A DNA stretch of 52,314 nucleotides from an uncultured Bacteroidales bacterium (GTDB lineage Bacteria; Bacteroidota; Bacteroidia; Bacteroidales; FEN-979), in NCBI GenBank assembly GCA_903837605.1, contig CAILVF010000085.1, positions 1-52,314 of the forward strand, read 5' to 3'. A program made the position numbers and the translations under genes. Below, one piece after another: positions 35,554-44,853 of this stretch (positions within the stretch are counted from its first letter, which is position 1; the number at the start of each line of letters is the position of its first letter). The notes beneath the pieces are model-generated. The model saw only the letters and a list, made by a program, of their open reading frames with translations. It was not told the DNA's origin and searched no databases.

Positions 35554-38500
35554 TTAAGGCTCCTTGTCAAAATCCTCCCTGGAAATAATTTTTATTTCCG
35601 TCTTTTTATCCTTTATAAGTTCAGTGTTAAGCAGTGGAAGATCCACGGTAATAAAACCGTTCGTTTCGTTTATGATCTTATCTGATTCTGCCGCTAAAAG
35701 ATCAAGTCCCTGGATCTGTGCATCTGTTGGCCGGCCCGGGTATTGCATTATTGATCCATAGATAAATGCAATCTTTTCCCTCAGCCTTTCTTCGCCTGTT
35801 ATTTTACCTTCTTTGGTAGAAACAATCCTGCAATGCAGGGTGTCCATACGTACCGATATGGTGAGGAGTTTCTTTGAAAAGGATTTGGAAACCTGGCCTG
35901 ACAATTTCTTTGACTGGTCGCGTACTTCCCTCAGCTGCCTGTCGGTGTATGCAAGGGTCTGAAGCAGGTCATAGGCTTTCATAAGTGATTTCTGCCTTAT
36001 ATCACGGTCCTGAAGCGAATACATCGATTTAGGATCGGGTAGAAGCCTGATTTTGGTCTCGTAAACATCATTATTGCGGAATAGTTTCACAGTGTATTCA
36101 CCGGGTGAATATTGAGGGCCTGCAAAGGCCGAACCTTCCATCTGGGGCGACACGGGCACTTTAGGTGGTTTCATCTGGATAGTCCACTGGACCACATTGA
36201 TCCCTTTGCGCATGCCTGCAGGGAGCCGTTTGATCATTTTGCCGCCGGCATCATAGATCTCCATATGGATATCGCCGAAAATATGCCGTTTTTTCATGTA
36301 ATATACGATGGGAGCGGCATCCTGGGGAACCTGCCCTATAAATTCATCGTCCCCGTTCCATTCCTGGCTAAATGAGCCTTCCCTCATAATAAAATCTTTG
36401 GGCTGCAGCCATTTAACATCCGCCTCGAGCACTTCCTTTGAGATCTGCCTGAAAGGGGAGAGGTCGTCGATGATCATGATGCCTCTTCCGTGAGTGGCGA
36501 GGACCAAAGACTTTTCACGCTGATGGATGGCCAGGTCCATTACCGGGACCCTGGGAACATTCCCTTTAAAGAAACACCAGGTTTGTCCGCCGTCTACAGA
36601 AAGGTAGAGCCCTCCTTCGGTCCCGAGGAAAAGCAGATCCGGTTTTACAATATCTTCTTTGATCACGTGGCAGTATGCCTTGATGGTCGTATCGGCCAGC
36701 GCTTTCCAGGTTTTCCCAAGATCTGACGATTTGAATACATAGGGGGTTTTATCTCCCATCCTGTGGCCGTCAAATGTCGCATACGCTGTGTTCTTATCAT
36801 AATGCCCGGGTTCAACATAGGAACACCAGGTATTAGCCGGAAGACCGGGTATATTGCCAACGACGTTGGTCCATGATTTACCCCCGTCGGCGGTGACCTG
36901 CAGGTTGCCGTCATCGGTTCCCGCCCAAATGATCAGGCTGTCGAGGGGTGATTCGTTGATTGTATAAATAGTACAATGGTTTTCGGCGGATGAGTTATCG
37001 ACGGTAAGCCCGCCCGATTTTTCCTGTTTCTGCTTCTTCGGGTCGTCGGTTGTGAGGTCGGGTGAGATGCGAGACCAGGAGTCGCCCCGGTTGTTTGTTT
37101 TATAAAGATACTGGGCCCCGGCATAGAACCGGTTGCTGGTGGGACTGAACACCATCGGGGCATTCCAGTTGAAACGCAGTTCCTTGGTGTCCTTGTCTTT
37201 AAACGGGATCAGTGATTTATACTGCCCCGATTTCTTGTAATACCTGGCGATCTTACCACCCTGGAACTGCCAGTAAAGAATGGTTGAATCCAGCTTGTCG
37301 CAGTAAACGTAAAAACCGTCTCCAAACCCAACATTTTTCCAGCTGGTATTTGTAATGCCGTTTGAAGAGCTTGAAGGGCCGTACCATGATCCGTTATCCT
37401 GCAATCCCCCGTATACATTGAATGGGTCTGCATTGTCGCAGCTCACATGATAAAACTGGGAGACAGGCAGGTTGCGCATCAGCCGCCAGGTATTTCCCTT
37501 ATCCATGGAGTAATACACACCGCCATCCGTGCCCATATAAATAAGGCTGTTATCCTTTCTGCTTATGTATACCGGGTGACAGTCGCTATGGTAGTTTCCT
37601 CCTTCAACAGCAGCCGAACTGAATGTCTTGCCTCCATCGACGCTTTTGCTCAGGTTAAAGCCTGGTTTATAAATGATATTGGTATCGATGGGGTCTAGCG
37701 CAAGAAATGAAAAATAGAAAGGACGGTCGTTGACTGCTTCCGACTGGGTAACCATTTTCCAGGAGATACCTTTGTCGGAAGAACGGTACAAACCAGTTTT
37801 CTCAGCTTCGATGAGGGCATAAACCAGCTCCGGTTTTACAGGGCTTACCGAAACAGCTATCCTTCCAAGTATGCCTGCCGGCATGCCATCAGTGATCTTT
37901 GACCAGGTTTTTCCGCCGTCGGCAGAGCGGTAGAGCCCGCTGCCTTTGCCTCCCGAGCTGAACGACCATGGCGTCCGGCGGAATTCCCACATGCCTGCAT
38001 ACATGATGTCGGGGTTGTTCCAGTCAATTGCAACATCGCTGCAACCGGTGTTTTCATCAACATAAAGGACTTTCTCCCAGGTCTTCCCCCCGTCGGTTGT
38101 CCTGTATAAACCCCTGTCGGTACCAGGGCTCCAAAGGTTCCCGAGCGCCGCCGCAAAAACAACGTCCGGGTTTTTAGGATGGACCACGATCTTTGCTATC
38201 CTTTCGGTCTTCTCGAGGCCCATTCGTTTCCATGTTTCCCCCGCATTATTTGTACGGTAAATCCCGTCACCAACCGAAACCGAGTTCCTGACCCAGACTT
38301 CGCCTGTACCTACCCATACCGTATCAGGATGATTCTGGTCGATGGCAATGGCGCCTATCGACTGGATGTACTTATCGAAAACAGGCTTGAAGGTGGTACC
38401 GTAATTTTTCGATTTCCACAGTCCGCCTGTGGCAGCTCCAACATACACCAGAGCCGGGTTACGGTCCACGGCGTCTATGGCAACGATACGTCCGCTCATG

Positions 38501-38634
38501 ATTGCCGGGCCTATCTGCCGGGCCTGGATATCGCCAAAAGTATTCTCATCCACCTTAATACGGTCCTGGGCCTGAACCTTAACTGCAGCAATGCAGAAAA
38601 GAGAGGCGACAATAACTTTGATCACCAATTTCAT
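35554..38634 (-). CDS. Exported BNR/sortilin-like beta-propeller protein
   Basis: 1026 residues. A signal peptide (ending KVQAQ, about 22) is followed by a large repeat region with many Asp-box (BNR) motifs, such as SADGGKTWSKI, TTDGGKTWEKV and SSDKGISWKMV. These build two beta-propellers like Vps10/sortilin and GH74-type proteins. The C-terminal ~250 residues include a beta domain and helices. No glycosidase catalytic pair can be assigned, so glycosidase or peptidase activity should not be assumed; a binding role is equally likely. It probably acts in the periplasm or on the surface. It is next to a LolA-like gene in the same direction. Confidence 0.83.
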   Translation of the reverse strand: MKLVIKVIVASLFCIAAVKVQAQDRIKVDENTFGDIQARQIGPAIMSGRIVAIDAVDRNPALVYVGAATGGLWKSKNYGTTFKPVFDKYIQSIGAIAIDQNHPDTVWVGTGEVWVRNSVSVGDGIYRTNNAGETWKRMGLEKTERIAKIVVHPKNPDVVFAAALGNLWSPGTDRGLYRTTDGGKTWEKVLYVDENTGCSDVAIDWNNPDIMYAGMWEFRRTPWSFSSGGKGSGLYRSADGGKTWSKITDGMPAGILGRIAVSVSPVKPELVYALIEAEKTGLYRSSDKGISWKMVTQSEAVNDRPFYFSFLALDPIDTNIIYKPGFNLSKSVDGGKTFSSAAVEGGNYHSDCHPVYISRKDNSLIYMGTDGGVYYSMDKGNTWRLMRNLPVSQFYHVSCDNADPFNVYGGLQDNGSWYGPSSSSNGITNTSWKNVGFGDGFYVYCDKLDSTILYWQFQGGKIARYYKKSGQYKSLIPFKDKDTKELRFNWNAPMVFSPTSNRFYAGAQYLYKTNNRGDSWSRISPDLTTDDPKKQKQEKSGGLTVDNSSAENHCTIYTINESPLDSLIIWAGTDDGNLQVTADGGKSWTNVVGNIPGLPANTWCSYVEPGHYDKNTAYATFDGHRMGDKTPYVFKSSDLGKTWKALADTTIKAYCHVIKEDIVKPDLLFLGTEGGLYLSVDGGQTWCFFKGNVPRVPVMDLAIHQREKSLVLATHGRGIMIIDDLSPFRQISKEVLEADVKWLQPKDFIMREGSFSQEWNGDDEFIGQVPQDAAPIVYYMKKRHIFGDIHMEIYDAGGKMIKRLPAGMRKGINVVQWTIQMKPPKVPVSPQMEGSAFAGPQYSPGEYTVKLFRNNDVYETKIRLLPDPKSMYSLQDRDIRQKSLMKAYDLLQTLAYTDRQLREVRDQSKKLSGQVSKSFSKKLLTISVRMDTLHCRIVSTKEGKITGEERLREKIAFIYGSIMQYPGRPTDAQIQGLDLLAAESDKIINETNGFITVDLPLLNTELIKDKKTEIKIISREDFDKEP

Positions 38635-38652
38635 AATGGGAGGTTTTAGGTC

Positions 38653-39384
38653 TTATTTTTTTATTGCAGGCTTTACAAAAAGGCTGTCGTTTACCGGGAT
38701 GTTAAACTCGGTTTTCTCTATTACGACCTGTGATACGGTTTGTTCCTTTACCTTGCTGGTAATGGTTCCTGCGATCAGCACCCCGCTGACATCCTTGTAA
38801 TTGGTGTAAAGACTTTCACTTTCCACCTCGTTGCCCTGGATCTTGACTTTGGAAGCTGTTTTCAGCAGCATAAAATTTTCCGCATCGATAAAGTATGTGT
38901 CAATGTTTCCATTGGCTTTGGTGAGTTTGACTTTATAAGCTGAAGAGCCTTCCATATCTTCCTTGCCAAGCAGCTCGGCCTGGTGGCCTTTGTCTTTCCA
39001 GTTATATAACGGACCTTCAATGTCGGCCTGTTCTTTTACGTTTTTAACTTCATCGGCCGTCATGTCCTGGGGGGTTGATGAACCCGACCAGGGGATAACA
39101 CTCCAACCTGCATTTCCGTCGAAAGCCTGGATCATTTTATTCCCCTGTACTTCGGCTTCAACTCTTAGTTTCGAAGGACGTTTAACGGTCATGGTAAAGG
39201 GAAATTCCATGCCCTGGGCGATGGTTTTTCCGCTTTCTTTCATAGTGGTCCAATCTTTCATCTTTTCAATGCCGGCAGCTTTGTAATAAGCGCTGAGAAC
39301 ATAGTCAAGTTTCATTTCCTGGGCATGCCCGGCAATTGAGGCCATAAGGAATGCGACGATTAAGAATCCGAGTGATTTTTTCAT
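38653..39384 (-). CDS. LolA-like exported protein
   Basis: 243 residues from ATG at 39382-39384, with a signal peptide (MKKSLGFLIVAFLMASIAGHAQ). A start 25 codons earlier at 39459 would overlap the promoter box and is rejected. The rest forms one half-barrel domain similar to the LolA/LppX outer-membrane lipoprotein-sorting fold, with LRVEAEVQGNKMIQAFDG and AYKVKLTKANGNIDTYFID. It probably binds a hydrophobic ligand in the periplasm. It is not clearly true LolA. It is directly upstream of the BNR protein gene and likely co-transcribed. Confidence 0.75.
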   Translation of the reverse strand: MKKSLGFLIVAFLMASIAGHAQEMKLDYVLSAYYKAAGIEKMKDWTTMKESGKTIAQGMEFPFTMTVKRPSKLRVEAEVQGNKMIQAFDGNAGWSVIPWSGSSTPQDMTADEVKNVKEQADIEGPLYNWKDKGHQAELLGKEDMEGSSAYKVKLTKANGNIDTYFIDAENFMLLKTASKVKIQGNEVESESLYTNYKDVSGVLIAGTITSKVKEQTVSQVVIEKTEFNIPVNDSLFVKPAIKK

Positions 39385-39455
39385 GGTATACGGTTTAATT
39401 TTTATCAATGTGATTTGAATTAGAAGAGTGAAAGTGAAAATTGTTACAGCAATCT

Positions 39456-39464
39456 GCAAATTTA
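39456..39464 (-). promoter_or_regulatory. Possible -7 box of the LolA-like gene
   Basis: On the minus strand TAAATTTGC matches the Bacteroidota -7 box. It lies 72 bases before the ATG and no good TTG is seen at -33, so strength is unsure. Confidence 0.5.
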
Positions 39465-39538
39465 TAATTATTGTGATAAAGGTGATGTTCTAAAATATTC
39501 CTGATATTTACCTGCAGAAACAAATATTTATCTTCCTT

Positions 39539-40060
39539 ATGAACATTTTCGGTAACCATTATCTTCAGATCATCCTTAGTGCCATTGCCGTTTATCTTTT
39601 CCTGATCCTGGCCATCCGCCTTTTCGGGAAGAAGGAACTTTCCCAGTTATCGGTATTCGACCTTGTATTTATCCTGCTCATCAGCAATGCGGTTCAGAAT
39701 GCGATGGTTCTTGGCGACAACAGCCTGGCCGGCGGGCTTCTTGCGGCTCTTGCATTGTTTGGAGTGAATTACGGGATGAAATACCTTCAATTCAGATTTC
39801 CCGGATTTGGAAGGGCCTTGCAGGGGGATCCTGTCATGCTGGTATACCATGGCAAGATCCTTGAATCACACCTGAAGATTGCCAAGATAACCAAAGAGGA
39901 AGTGCTTGAGGCGATCCGCGAGCATGGGGTGCCATCGGAAAAAGATGTTGACCTTGCCATCCTTGAAGTTGACGGGAATATCAGTGTATTATCCAAAGAA
40001 TTCACAAAAAGGAGCAGTCACAGGCATAAAGCTCATAAGGTTATAAGAAAGGAGAATTGA
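39539..40060 (+). CDS. YetF/DUF421-family membrane protein
   Basis: 173 residues. Three membrane helices lie within 1-85 (YLQIILSAIAVYLFLILAIR, LVFILLISNAVQNAMVL, then LLAALALFGVNYGMKYL), followed by the soluble DUF421 domain with GDPVMLVYHGKILESHLKIA and LEAIREHGVPSEKDVDLAIL. This is the usual DUF421/YetF layout. The family function is not established. It stands alone and its end leads straight into repeat copy B. Confidence 0.85.
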   Translation: MNIFGNHYLQIILSAIAVYLFLILAIRLFGKKELSQLSVFDLVFILLISNAVQNAMVLGDNSLAGGLLAALALFGVNYGMKYLQFRFPGFGRALQGDPVMLVYHGKILESHLKIAKITKEEVLEAIREHGVPSEKDVDLAILEVDGNISVLSKEFTKRSSHRHKAHKVIRKEN

Positions 40061-40067
40061 CCCGGGG

Positions 40068-40217
40068 AGCGAAATAATTGTAAGCGATGCAATTCACCCA
40101 AGCCGCCTTGGGCGCAAGGAGCGAAATTAAGCCGGGGAGGCCTAAGGTTAGTGCATGATTGAGCGACGCAGCGGACGCAGCGGCGGGGTGAAGTTGCGAG
40201 CGAATGATTATTTCGCG
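40068..40217. repeat. Dispersed inverted-repeat element, copy B
   Basis: Partner of the element at 2806-2953. The outer ends are a perfect 10-bp inverted repeat, GCGAAATAAT (40069-40078) and ATTATTTCGC (40207-40216). The inner arms pair GCAATTCACCC with GGGTGAAGTTGC. The core CCTTGGGCGCAAGG followed by AGCGAAA is shared with copy A, as is TGAGCGACGCAG. Where the arm sequence differs from copy A, both sides change together. The right end covers the rny stop codon and last residues. Confidence 0.72.
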
Positions 40218-41752
40218 TACTGCACCGCCCTGGTTTCCCTGATCACCGTGATCTTGATCTGCCCGGGATACGTCATCTCGCTCTGAATCTTCTTTGAAAG
40301 GTCAAAAGCCAGCTGGTTCGATTCCAGGTCGCTTAACTTATCTGCCCCGACAATAACACGTAATTCGCGCCCTGCCTGGATGGCAAAGGTTTTTACAACA
40401 CCGGGGTAGCTGAGTGCCAGTTCTTCAAGATGCTTGAGCCTTTCAATATAGGCTTCCACTACTTCGCGGCGTGCTCCGGGCCTTGCCCCTGAAATGGCGT
40501 CGCAAACCTGGATGATGGGGGAGATGAGGTTGTCCATCTCGATTTCATCGTGGTGGGCTCCGATTGCATTGATGATCTCGGGCTTTTCCTTGAATTTTTC
40601 GGCTGTCTTCATTCCAAGTATGGCATGCGGCAGATCAGGTTCGTTGTCGGGAACTTTGCCGATATCGTGCAAAAGTCCCGCCCTCTTGGCTTTCTTGGGA
40701 TTGATGCCCAGTTCGGCAGCCATGGTTGCGCTGAGCTTCGCGACTTCAATGGAATGCTGAAGCAGGTTCTGCCCGTATGATGAACGGTATTTCATTTTAC
40801 CAATCATGCGCAGAAGCTCATGATGCAGGTTATGGATGCCCAGGTCGATGCTGACACGCTTGCCTGTTTCGTTGATCTCCTGCTCGATCTGCTTCTTTGT
40901 CTTGGCTACAACCTCCTCGATGCGTGCAGGATGGATACGCCCGTCGGTCACGAGTTTATGCAGGGAAAGCCTTGCGATTTCACGCCTTACAGGATCGAAT
41001 CCTGAAAGAAGGATAGCGTCGGGAGAGTCGTCTATGATGATCTCAACACCGGTGAGTGATTCAAGGGTGCGGATATTGCGGCCTTCACGCCCGATGATCC
41101 GTCCTTTGATCTCCTCGCTTTCAATGTTGAACACCGAAACCGTGTTCTCTATGGCATGCTCGGTAGCAGTCCTTTGAATCGTTTCAATGATGATTTTTTT
41201 TGCCTCTGTATTGGCTGTGATCCTGGCTTCATCAACGATGTCCTTTATATGGACAACAGCGTCGGCTTTTGCTTCCTCCTTAAGATTCTCGATCAGCTGG
41301 GCTTTCGCTTCCTGTGCCGACAGGTTGGAAATGCTTTCAAGCTTCTCAATCTGTACTTTCTGCGCTTTGTCAAGATCAAGCTGCTTTTTACTTACGATAT
41401 CGACCTGTGTCTGGAGGTTCTGTTTGATCGTGACGATTTCTTTCTGTTTCTTGGCAAGCTCGTCGACCTTTTGATTTATTGTACCTTCCTTTTGCTTGAG
41501 CCTGTTCTCATTCTTGGCAATCTCTTCATTCTTCTCGTGAACGAATTTTTCATGCTCGGCTTTGAGCTGGAGGAACTTTTCTTTGGCCTGGAGGATTTTA
41601 TCTTTTTTAATTACTTCGGCTTTATCCATTGCCTCTTTGAGCAGGGCGTCGCGTTTGCGTTCCAGCGCTTTGTTTAAGATCGTACCGGTAATAAGCCCCC
41701 CGATGATTATTCCGCTTACTCCGATGATCACAAATAATAGGATGTTTGGCAT
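40208..41752 (-). CDS. rny: Ribonuclease Y
   Basis: 514 residues. An N-terminal membrane anchor (about 2-22), a long coiled coil (about 25-190), a KH domain with [20 protein letters not shown] at about 213-232, and an HD domain with [10 protein letters not shown] at about 355-364 that cuts RNA. This endoribonuclease starts mRNA decay at the membrane. Complete and of normal length. The last codons lie in repeat copy B. The probable 6S RNA and zapA are upstream. Confidence 0.96.
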   Translation of the reverse strand: MPNILLFVIIGVSGIIIGGLITGTILNKALERKRDALLKEAMDKAEVIKKDKILQAKEKFLQLKAEHEKFVHEKNEEIAKNENRLKQKEGTINQKVDELAKKQKEIVTIKQNLQTQVDIVSKKQLDLDKAQKVQIEKLESISNLSAQEAKAQLIENLKEEAKADAVVHIKDIVDEARITANTEAKKIIIETIQRTATEHAIENTVSVFNIESEEIKGRIIGREGRNIRTLESLTGVEIIIDDSPDAILLSGFDPVRREIARLSLHKLVTDGRIHPARIEEVVAKTKKQIEQEINETGKRVSIDLGIHNLHHELLRMIGKMKYRSSYGQNLLQHSIEVAKLSATMAAELGINPKKAKRAGLLHDIGKVPDNEPDLPHAILGMKTAEKFKEKPEIINAIGAHHDEIEMDNLISPIIQVCDAISGARPGARREVVEAYIERLKHLEELALSYPGVVKTFAIQAGRELRVIVGADKLSDLESNQLAFDLSKKIQSEMTYPGQIKITVIRETRAVQYAK

Positions 41753-41775
41753 CTTGGTAGTGTTTATAGTTAAAA

Positions 41776-41972
41776 TAAAAAACCCGCACTAAACAGCGAG
41801 GTTATGATAAACCTCTATAGGAAACGTATAGGGCTGCCGGGTAATTTGAACGTCCACTGTCCGGCCGTAACCGGAATCCTGCAAGCAGGAGCGAGGCCTG
41901 TTCTACAAACCCATGAGCTTTGCCCTAATGTTTGTAATGTTAGGTTTACAAACTGTCTGAATTAGTGCGGGT
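41776..41972 (-). ncRNA. ssrS: Probable 6S RNA
   Basis: On the minus strand a ~197-base RNA is closed by a perfect 11-bp stem, ACCCGCACTAA with TTAGTGCGGGT, followed at its 3' end by a run of T. Next to that stem are a hairpin on the 5' side (TTTGTAA/TTACAAA) and one on the 3' side (GAGGTT/AACCTC), then the inner stem TAGGGC/GCCCTA and the apical hairpin TCCTGC/GCAGGA. This closing stem, central bubble and long arm is the 6S RNA layout. The position just after zapA matches 6S in other bacteria. 6S binds sigma-70-type RNA polymerase in stationary phase. A different structured leader of rny is the alternative. Confidence 0.7.
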
Positions 41973-41988
41973 AAATCTTTGTCTAATT

Positions 41989-42291
41989 TCAAAGAACATT
42001 TTGTTCGGATAGATGTTCTGCCAGGACCCGGTCAACCTCCGTAAGCCTCGTTTTCCATTGTCCTTCCTGCTGTTTTAGTAATTCTTCGTCCTGAAGAAAA
42101 CTTGTCGCATATTCAAGAGCGACCATGGCCAGAAGGTCCTGTTTGTCTTTATAGGCATAATTCACTGAATAATCCTTAATCCTTTTCTCTATCAGTCTTG
42201 TCGCTTTACGAAACAATTCCTCGTGATCCTTCTCAACGGCAAGCCTGTAAGGCCTGTCTGCAATATTCAGTGAAATAGCTAATTCGTTCAT
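41989..42291 (-). CDS. zapA: Cell division protein ZapA
   Basis: 100 residues. The N-terminal beta-rich domain (LAISLNIADRPYRLAVEKDH) is followed by helices forming the dimer coiled coil, with YAYKDKQDLLAMVALEYATS in between. ZapA bundles FtsZ filaments at midcell. The gene is preceded by a ZapB-like coiled-coil gene (19 bases apart) and followed by the probable 6S RNA, an order seen in other bacteria. Confidence 0.88.
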   Translation of the reverse strand: MNELAISLNIADRPYRLAVEKDHEELFRKATRLIEKRIKDYSVNYAYKDKQDLLAMVALEYATSFLQDEELLKQQEGQWKTRLTEVDRVLAEHLSEQNVL

Positions 42292-42310
42292 AATTCGGCA
42301 GGAATCTATC

Positions 42311-42598
42311 TCAGGTATTTAATAACCCTATACATTTATCGATTTCCCTCACAAGTTCATTGATCGTTGCCTTTAAATCTGAATTGTTTTCTTTCCCTTC
42401 AGACGTTTTGGCAATTCTCAAAATCCGGATTTTCTCTTCCAATCCTTTTATTACCTGTTTTTGTTCTTCGTTCGTTTTTTTAAGTTGGTTTAAATCACTA
42501 GTTAGGCTTGCATTCTCATTCCTCAGTTTCTTTTGCTGGGCGACGAGCTTACGGACCTTAAAATCAATGCCCGAAACAAGGGTTGTGACATCGTCCAT
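42311..42598 (-). CDS. Coiled-coil protein, ZapB-like
   Basis: 95 residues, almost entirely one coiled coil: VRKLVAQQKKLRNENASLTS, then LNQLKKTNEEQKQVIKGLEE, ending with a short amphipathic helix. It lies directly upstream of zapA and its own promoter. Size and form suit a ZapB-type partner of ZapA, but sequence alone cannot prove it because coiled coils resemble one another. Confidence 0.7.
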   Translation of the reverse strand: MDDVTTLVSGIDFKVRKLVAQQKKLRNENASLTSDLNQLKKTNEEQKQVIKGLEEKIRILRIAKTSEGKENNSDLKATINELVREIDKCIGLLNT

Positions 42599-42623
42599 AC
42601 ATCAGAACCTTTTGGAAATTCTT

Positions 42624-42655
42624 GCAAAGATAATTATTTGATTGTCGGGAAGCAA
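42624..42655 (-). promoter_or_regulatory. Promoter of the zapB-like/zapA operon
   Basis: On the minus strand TTG (42653-42655), 20 bases, TATCTTTGC (42624-42632). It is 25 bases before the ATG and may also supply the 6S RNA by processing. Confidence 0.75.
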
Positions 42656-42747
42656 ATTATTTCAGGCAGGTGACTAAATGACCGGACTGCTATGAAAAAA
42701 TCTTCCGTTACCCTGTCACTTTTTGATTTTCGGCGGATTAAGGAGAA

Positions 42748-42860
42748 ACGATTTACGATTTACTTTCGGCAAAGCCGAAATGAGCACCAGTAAAATTAAC
42801 AACAATACGAATAATTACGAATAGCGAATTACTCATTAACAGTCACCGATCACCAGTCAC
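42748..42860. repeat. Degenerate heptad repeats with a hairpin
   Basis: Several 7-base units occur in pairs: ACGATTT twice (42748-42761), TACGAAT twice and AGCGAAT once (42806-42829), CAGTCAC-CGATCAC-CAGTCAC (42840-42860). TTTCGGC/GCCGAAA around AAA (42764-42780) is a perfect 7-bp hairpin. The end shares ATCACCAGTCAC with the tract at 25136-25147. Both lie just before a start codon (13-14 bases). Confidence 0.7.
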
Positions 42861-42874
42861 TAATCCAGGCACTT

Positions 42875-44152
42875 ATGAACGAGCAGTTCCTCCAATACAT
42901 ATGGAAATTCAGGCTTCTTAATCCTGATCTGTACACAGCCGACGGTGAGGAGCTTGCTATATTACATCCTGGGATACAAAATACCGACGGGGGGCCTGAT
43001 TTCTTTAATGCCCGGGTTCGCATCAATCAAACGGTATGGGCAGGCAATGTTGAATTGCATACCAGGTCATCTGACTGGATCAGGCACCGGCATCAATTTG
43101 ATCCGGCATATGATAATGTAATACTTCATGTGGTTTATGATAACGATCAGGTAATCAGGAAAAAACAGAATATGGACATGGCGACCCTGGAAGTGAAAAA
43201 TAATTTCCCGGCAAGCATTGAAGACAGGTACAGGGAGATCATGCAGAACCACCTTTGGATCCCCTGTTATAACCTGCTTGACGGGATTGCTCCCGCTGTA
43301 ATGCGTTTATGGGCCCCGGCTCTTGCGGCAGAACGCCTGGAGGCAAAATCAGGATTTATACTGAGCCTGCTCGATGAATATTCCGACTGGGATGAAGTGC
43401 TTTATATTTTGCTTGCTTCCGGATTTGGTTTTCGGATCAATGCACTACCGTTCGAATTGCTCGCGAGGTCGGTTCCACTGCGGATAGTGAGGAGGAATGC
43501 CGGCAACCCCTTCAGGCTGGAAGCCCTGTTTTACGGGCAATCGGGTCTGCTTGCCGGGTATCCCCGTGACAAATACCTGCGTTCGCTGCAATATGAATAT
43601 GGGCACCAGCGGGCCAAATCCGGTTTAAAACCTTTAAAGCCCGGGCTGTGGAAGCGGCTGAGACTGCATCCTTCAAATTTTCCTGACATCAGGATCAGCC
43701 AGTTTGTACAATGCCTGGTAAAATGCAAGGCTGAACCCGGATTTTTACTGCAAAACCAGGATGCCCTGATGCTGGAAGAATTCTTCAGGCTCAGGGCGAC
43801 TGATTACTGGAACACACATTACAGGTTTGGAAAAAAAGCAGGCAGGAGCGAAAAGAAGATCGGGCCCGAAATGGCAAGGCTGCTACTGATTAATGTTCTT
43901 GCGCCTTTTTTATTTTCATACGGATCGGCAAGGGATATCAGCCCGATGAAGATGAGGGCGGTTGAATTGCTTGAATGTCTTGAAGGAGAAAATAACCATG
44001 AAACCAGGATTTGGAATTCTCTTGGAATCAGGGCAGGGAATGCACTGGAATCCCAGGCTCTTATACAGCTAAAGAGGAATTACTGCGACCACAGGCGCTG
44101 CCTTGAATGCCGTATAGGTCTTAAAATTCTCGACAAACATAACCGGCCATGA
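42875..44152 (+). CDS. DUF2851 family protein
   Basis: 425 residues with the DUF2851 signature: EELAILHPGIQNTDGGPDFF at about 26-45, then WAGNVELHTRSSDW at about 55-68. The C-terminus holds CDHRRCLECRIGL with three Cys, a possible metal or iron-sulfur site. The function is unknown. It overlaps the next gene by four bases (ATGA). The upstream heptad tract sits where the leader should be, so copy-number changes could affect expression. Confidence 0.85.
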   Translation: MNEQFLQYIWKFRLLNPDLYTADGEELAILHPGIQNTDGGPDFFNARVRINQTVWAGNVELHTRSSDWIRHRHQFDPAYDNVILHVVYDNDQVIRKKQNMDMATLEVKNNFPASIEDRYREIMQNHLWIPCYNLLDGIAPAVMRLWAPALAAERLEAKSGFILSLLDEYSDWDEVLYILLASGFGFRINALPFELLARSVPLRIVRRNAGNPFRLEALFYGQSGLLAGYPRDKYLRSLQYEYGHQRAKSGLKPLKPGLWKRLRLHPSNFPDIRISQFVQCLVKCKAEPGFLLQNQDALMLEEFFRLRATDYWNTHYRFGKKAGRSEKKIGPEMARLLLINVLAPFLFSYGSARDISPMKMRAVELLECLEGENNHETRIWNSLGIRAGNALESQALIQLKRNYCDHRRCLECRIGLKILDKHNRP

Positions 44153-44853
44153 AAAAGTTCCAAATCCTCAGGGATTACCTTTCCTTCAACAGGAGCGAAC
44201 TAAGGGGCATTATTGTCCTTCTCGTCCTGCTGATCCTGGTCGCATCGGCCAACCAGCTTCTTCCCGAAGAGCATGTCGTTCCGTCGGTTAACTTTCCCGC
44301 CCTTGAAAAAGAGCTTCATGAATTTGAAACAGGGATAAGAAAAGCGGAAATCGAAGATTCACTGAGGAGGGGCGGCAAATTCAAAACCATCTGGTCGTCC
44401 GCAGGTAAAATAAAAGACACGGCAAGGGGCCCCAGGTATCAGAAACCGGTATTCAGCGTGGATGTCAATAAGGCCGACACCCTTGAATTTCAGAGGTTAA
44501 AGGGGATAGGACCGTCCTTTGCCAGGCGGATCGTTACATACAGGAATAAGCTGGGAGGATTCATTAACTGCAGGCAGCTGCTTGAAGTCTGGGGTATCGA
44601 TACCTCGCTCTACAACCTCATCAGGGAGCAACTTACCATAAGCTCAGATTCGTTGCGCATGCTGGATATCAACACCGTCTCGTTCAAGGAACTGCTCAGG
44701 CATCCATATTTCCCTTATGAATTGACCCGTTCTTTGATTTTATACCGGCAAAAAAACAAGATCTTCAGGTCGGTGGATGAACTGAATTTGGTTGAAGGGA
44801 TAAACGATTCAATTTTCAGGAGGATAAAACCCTATGTAAAAGTGAAATTGTAG
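44149..44853 (+). CDS. Helix-hairpin-helix protein, ComEA-like
   Basis: 234 residues. One N-terminal membrane helix (about 19-38) is followed by a linker and a pair of HhH regions: VNKADTLEFQRLKGIGPSFA at about 104-123 (with GIGP) and INTVSFKELLRHPYFPYELT at about 165-184. HhH motifs bind DNA without sequence preference. ComEA proteins have a single HhH pair; here there are two, as in many Bacteroidota homologues. Together with ComEC this may serve DNA uptake. The 3' end abuts the convergent rhomboid gene with no gap. Confidence 0.8.
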   Translation: MKKFQILRDYLSFNRSELRGIIVLLVLLILVASANQLLPEEHVVPSVNFPALEKELHEFETGIRKAEIEDSLRRGGKFKTIWSSAGKIKDTARGPRYQKPVFSVDVNKADTLEFQRLKGIGPSFARRIVTYRNKLGGFINCRQLLEVWGIDTSLYNLIREQLTISSDSLRMLDINTVSFKELLRHPYFPYELTRSLILYRQKNKIFRSVDELNLVEGINDSIFRRIKPYVKVKL

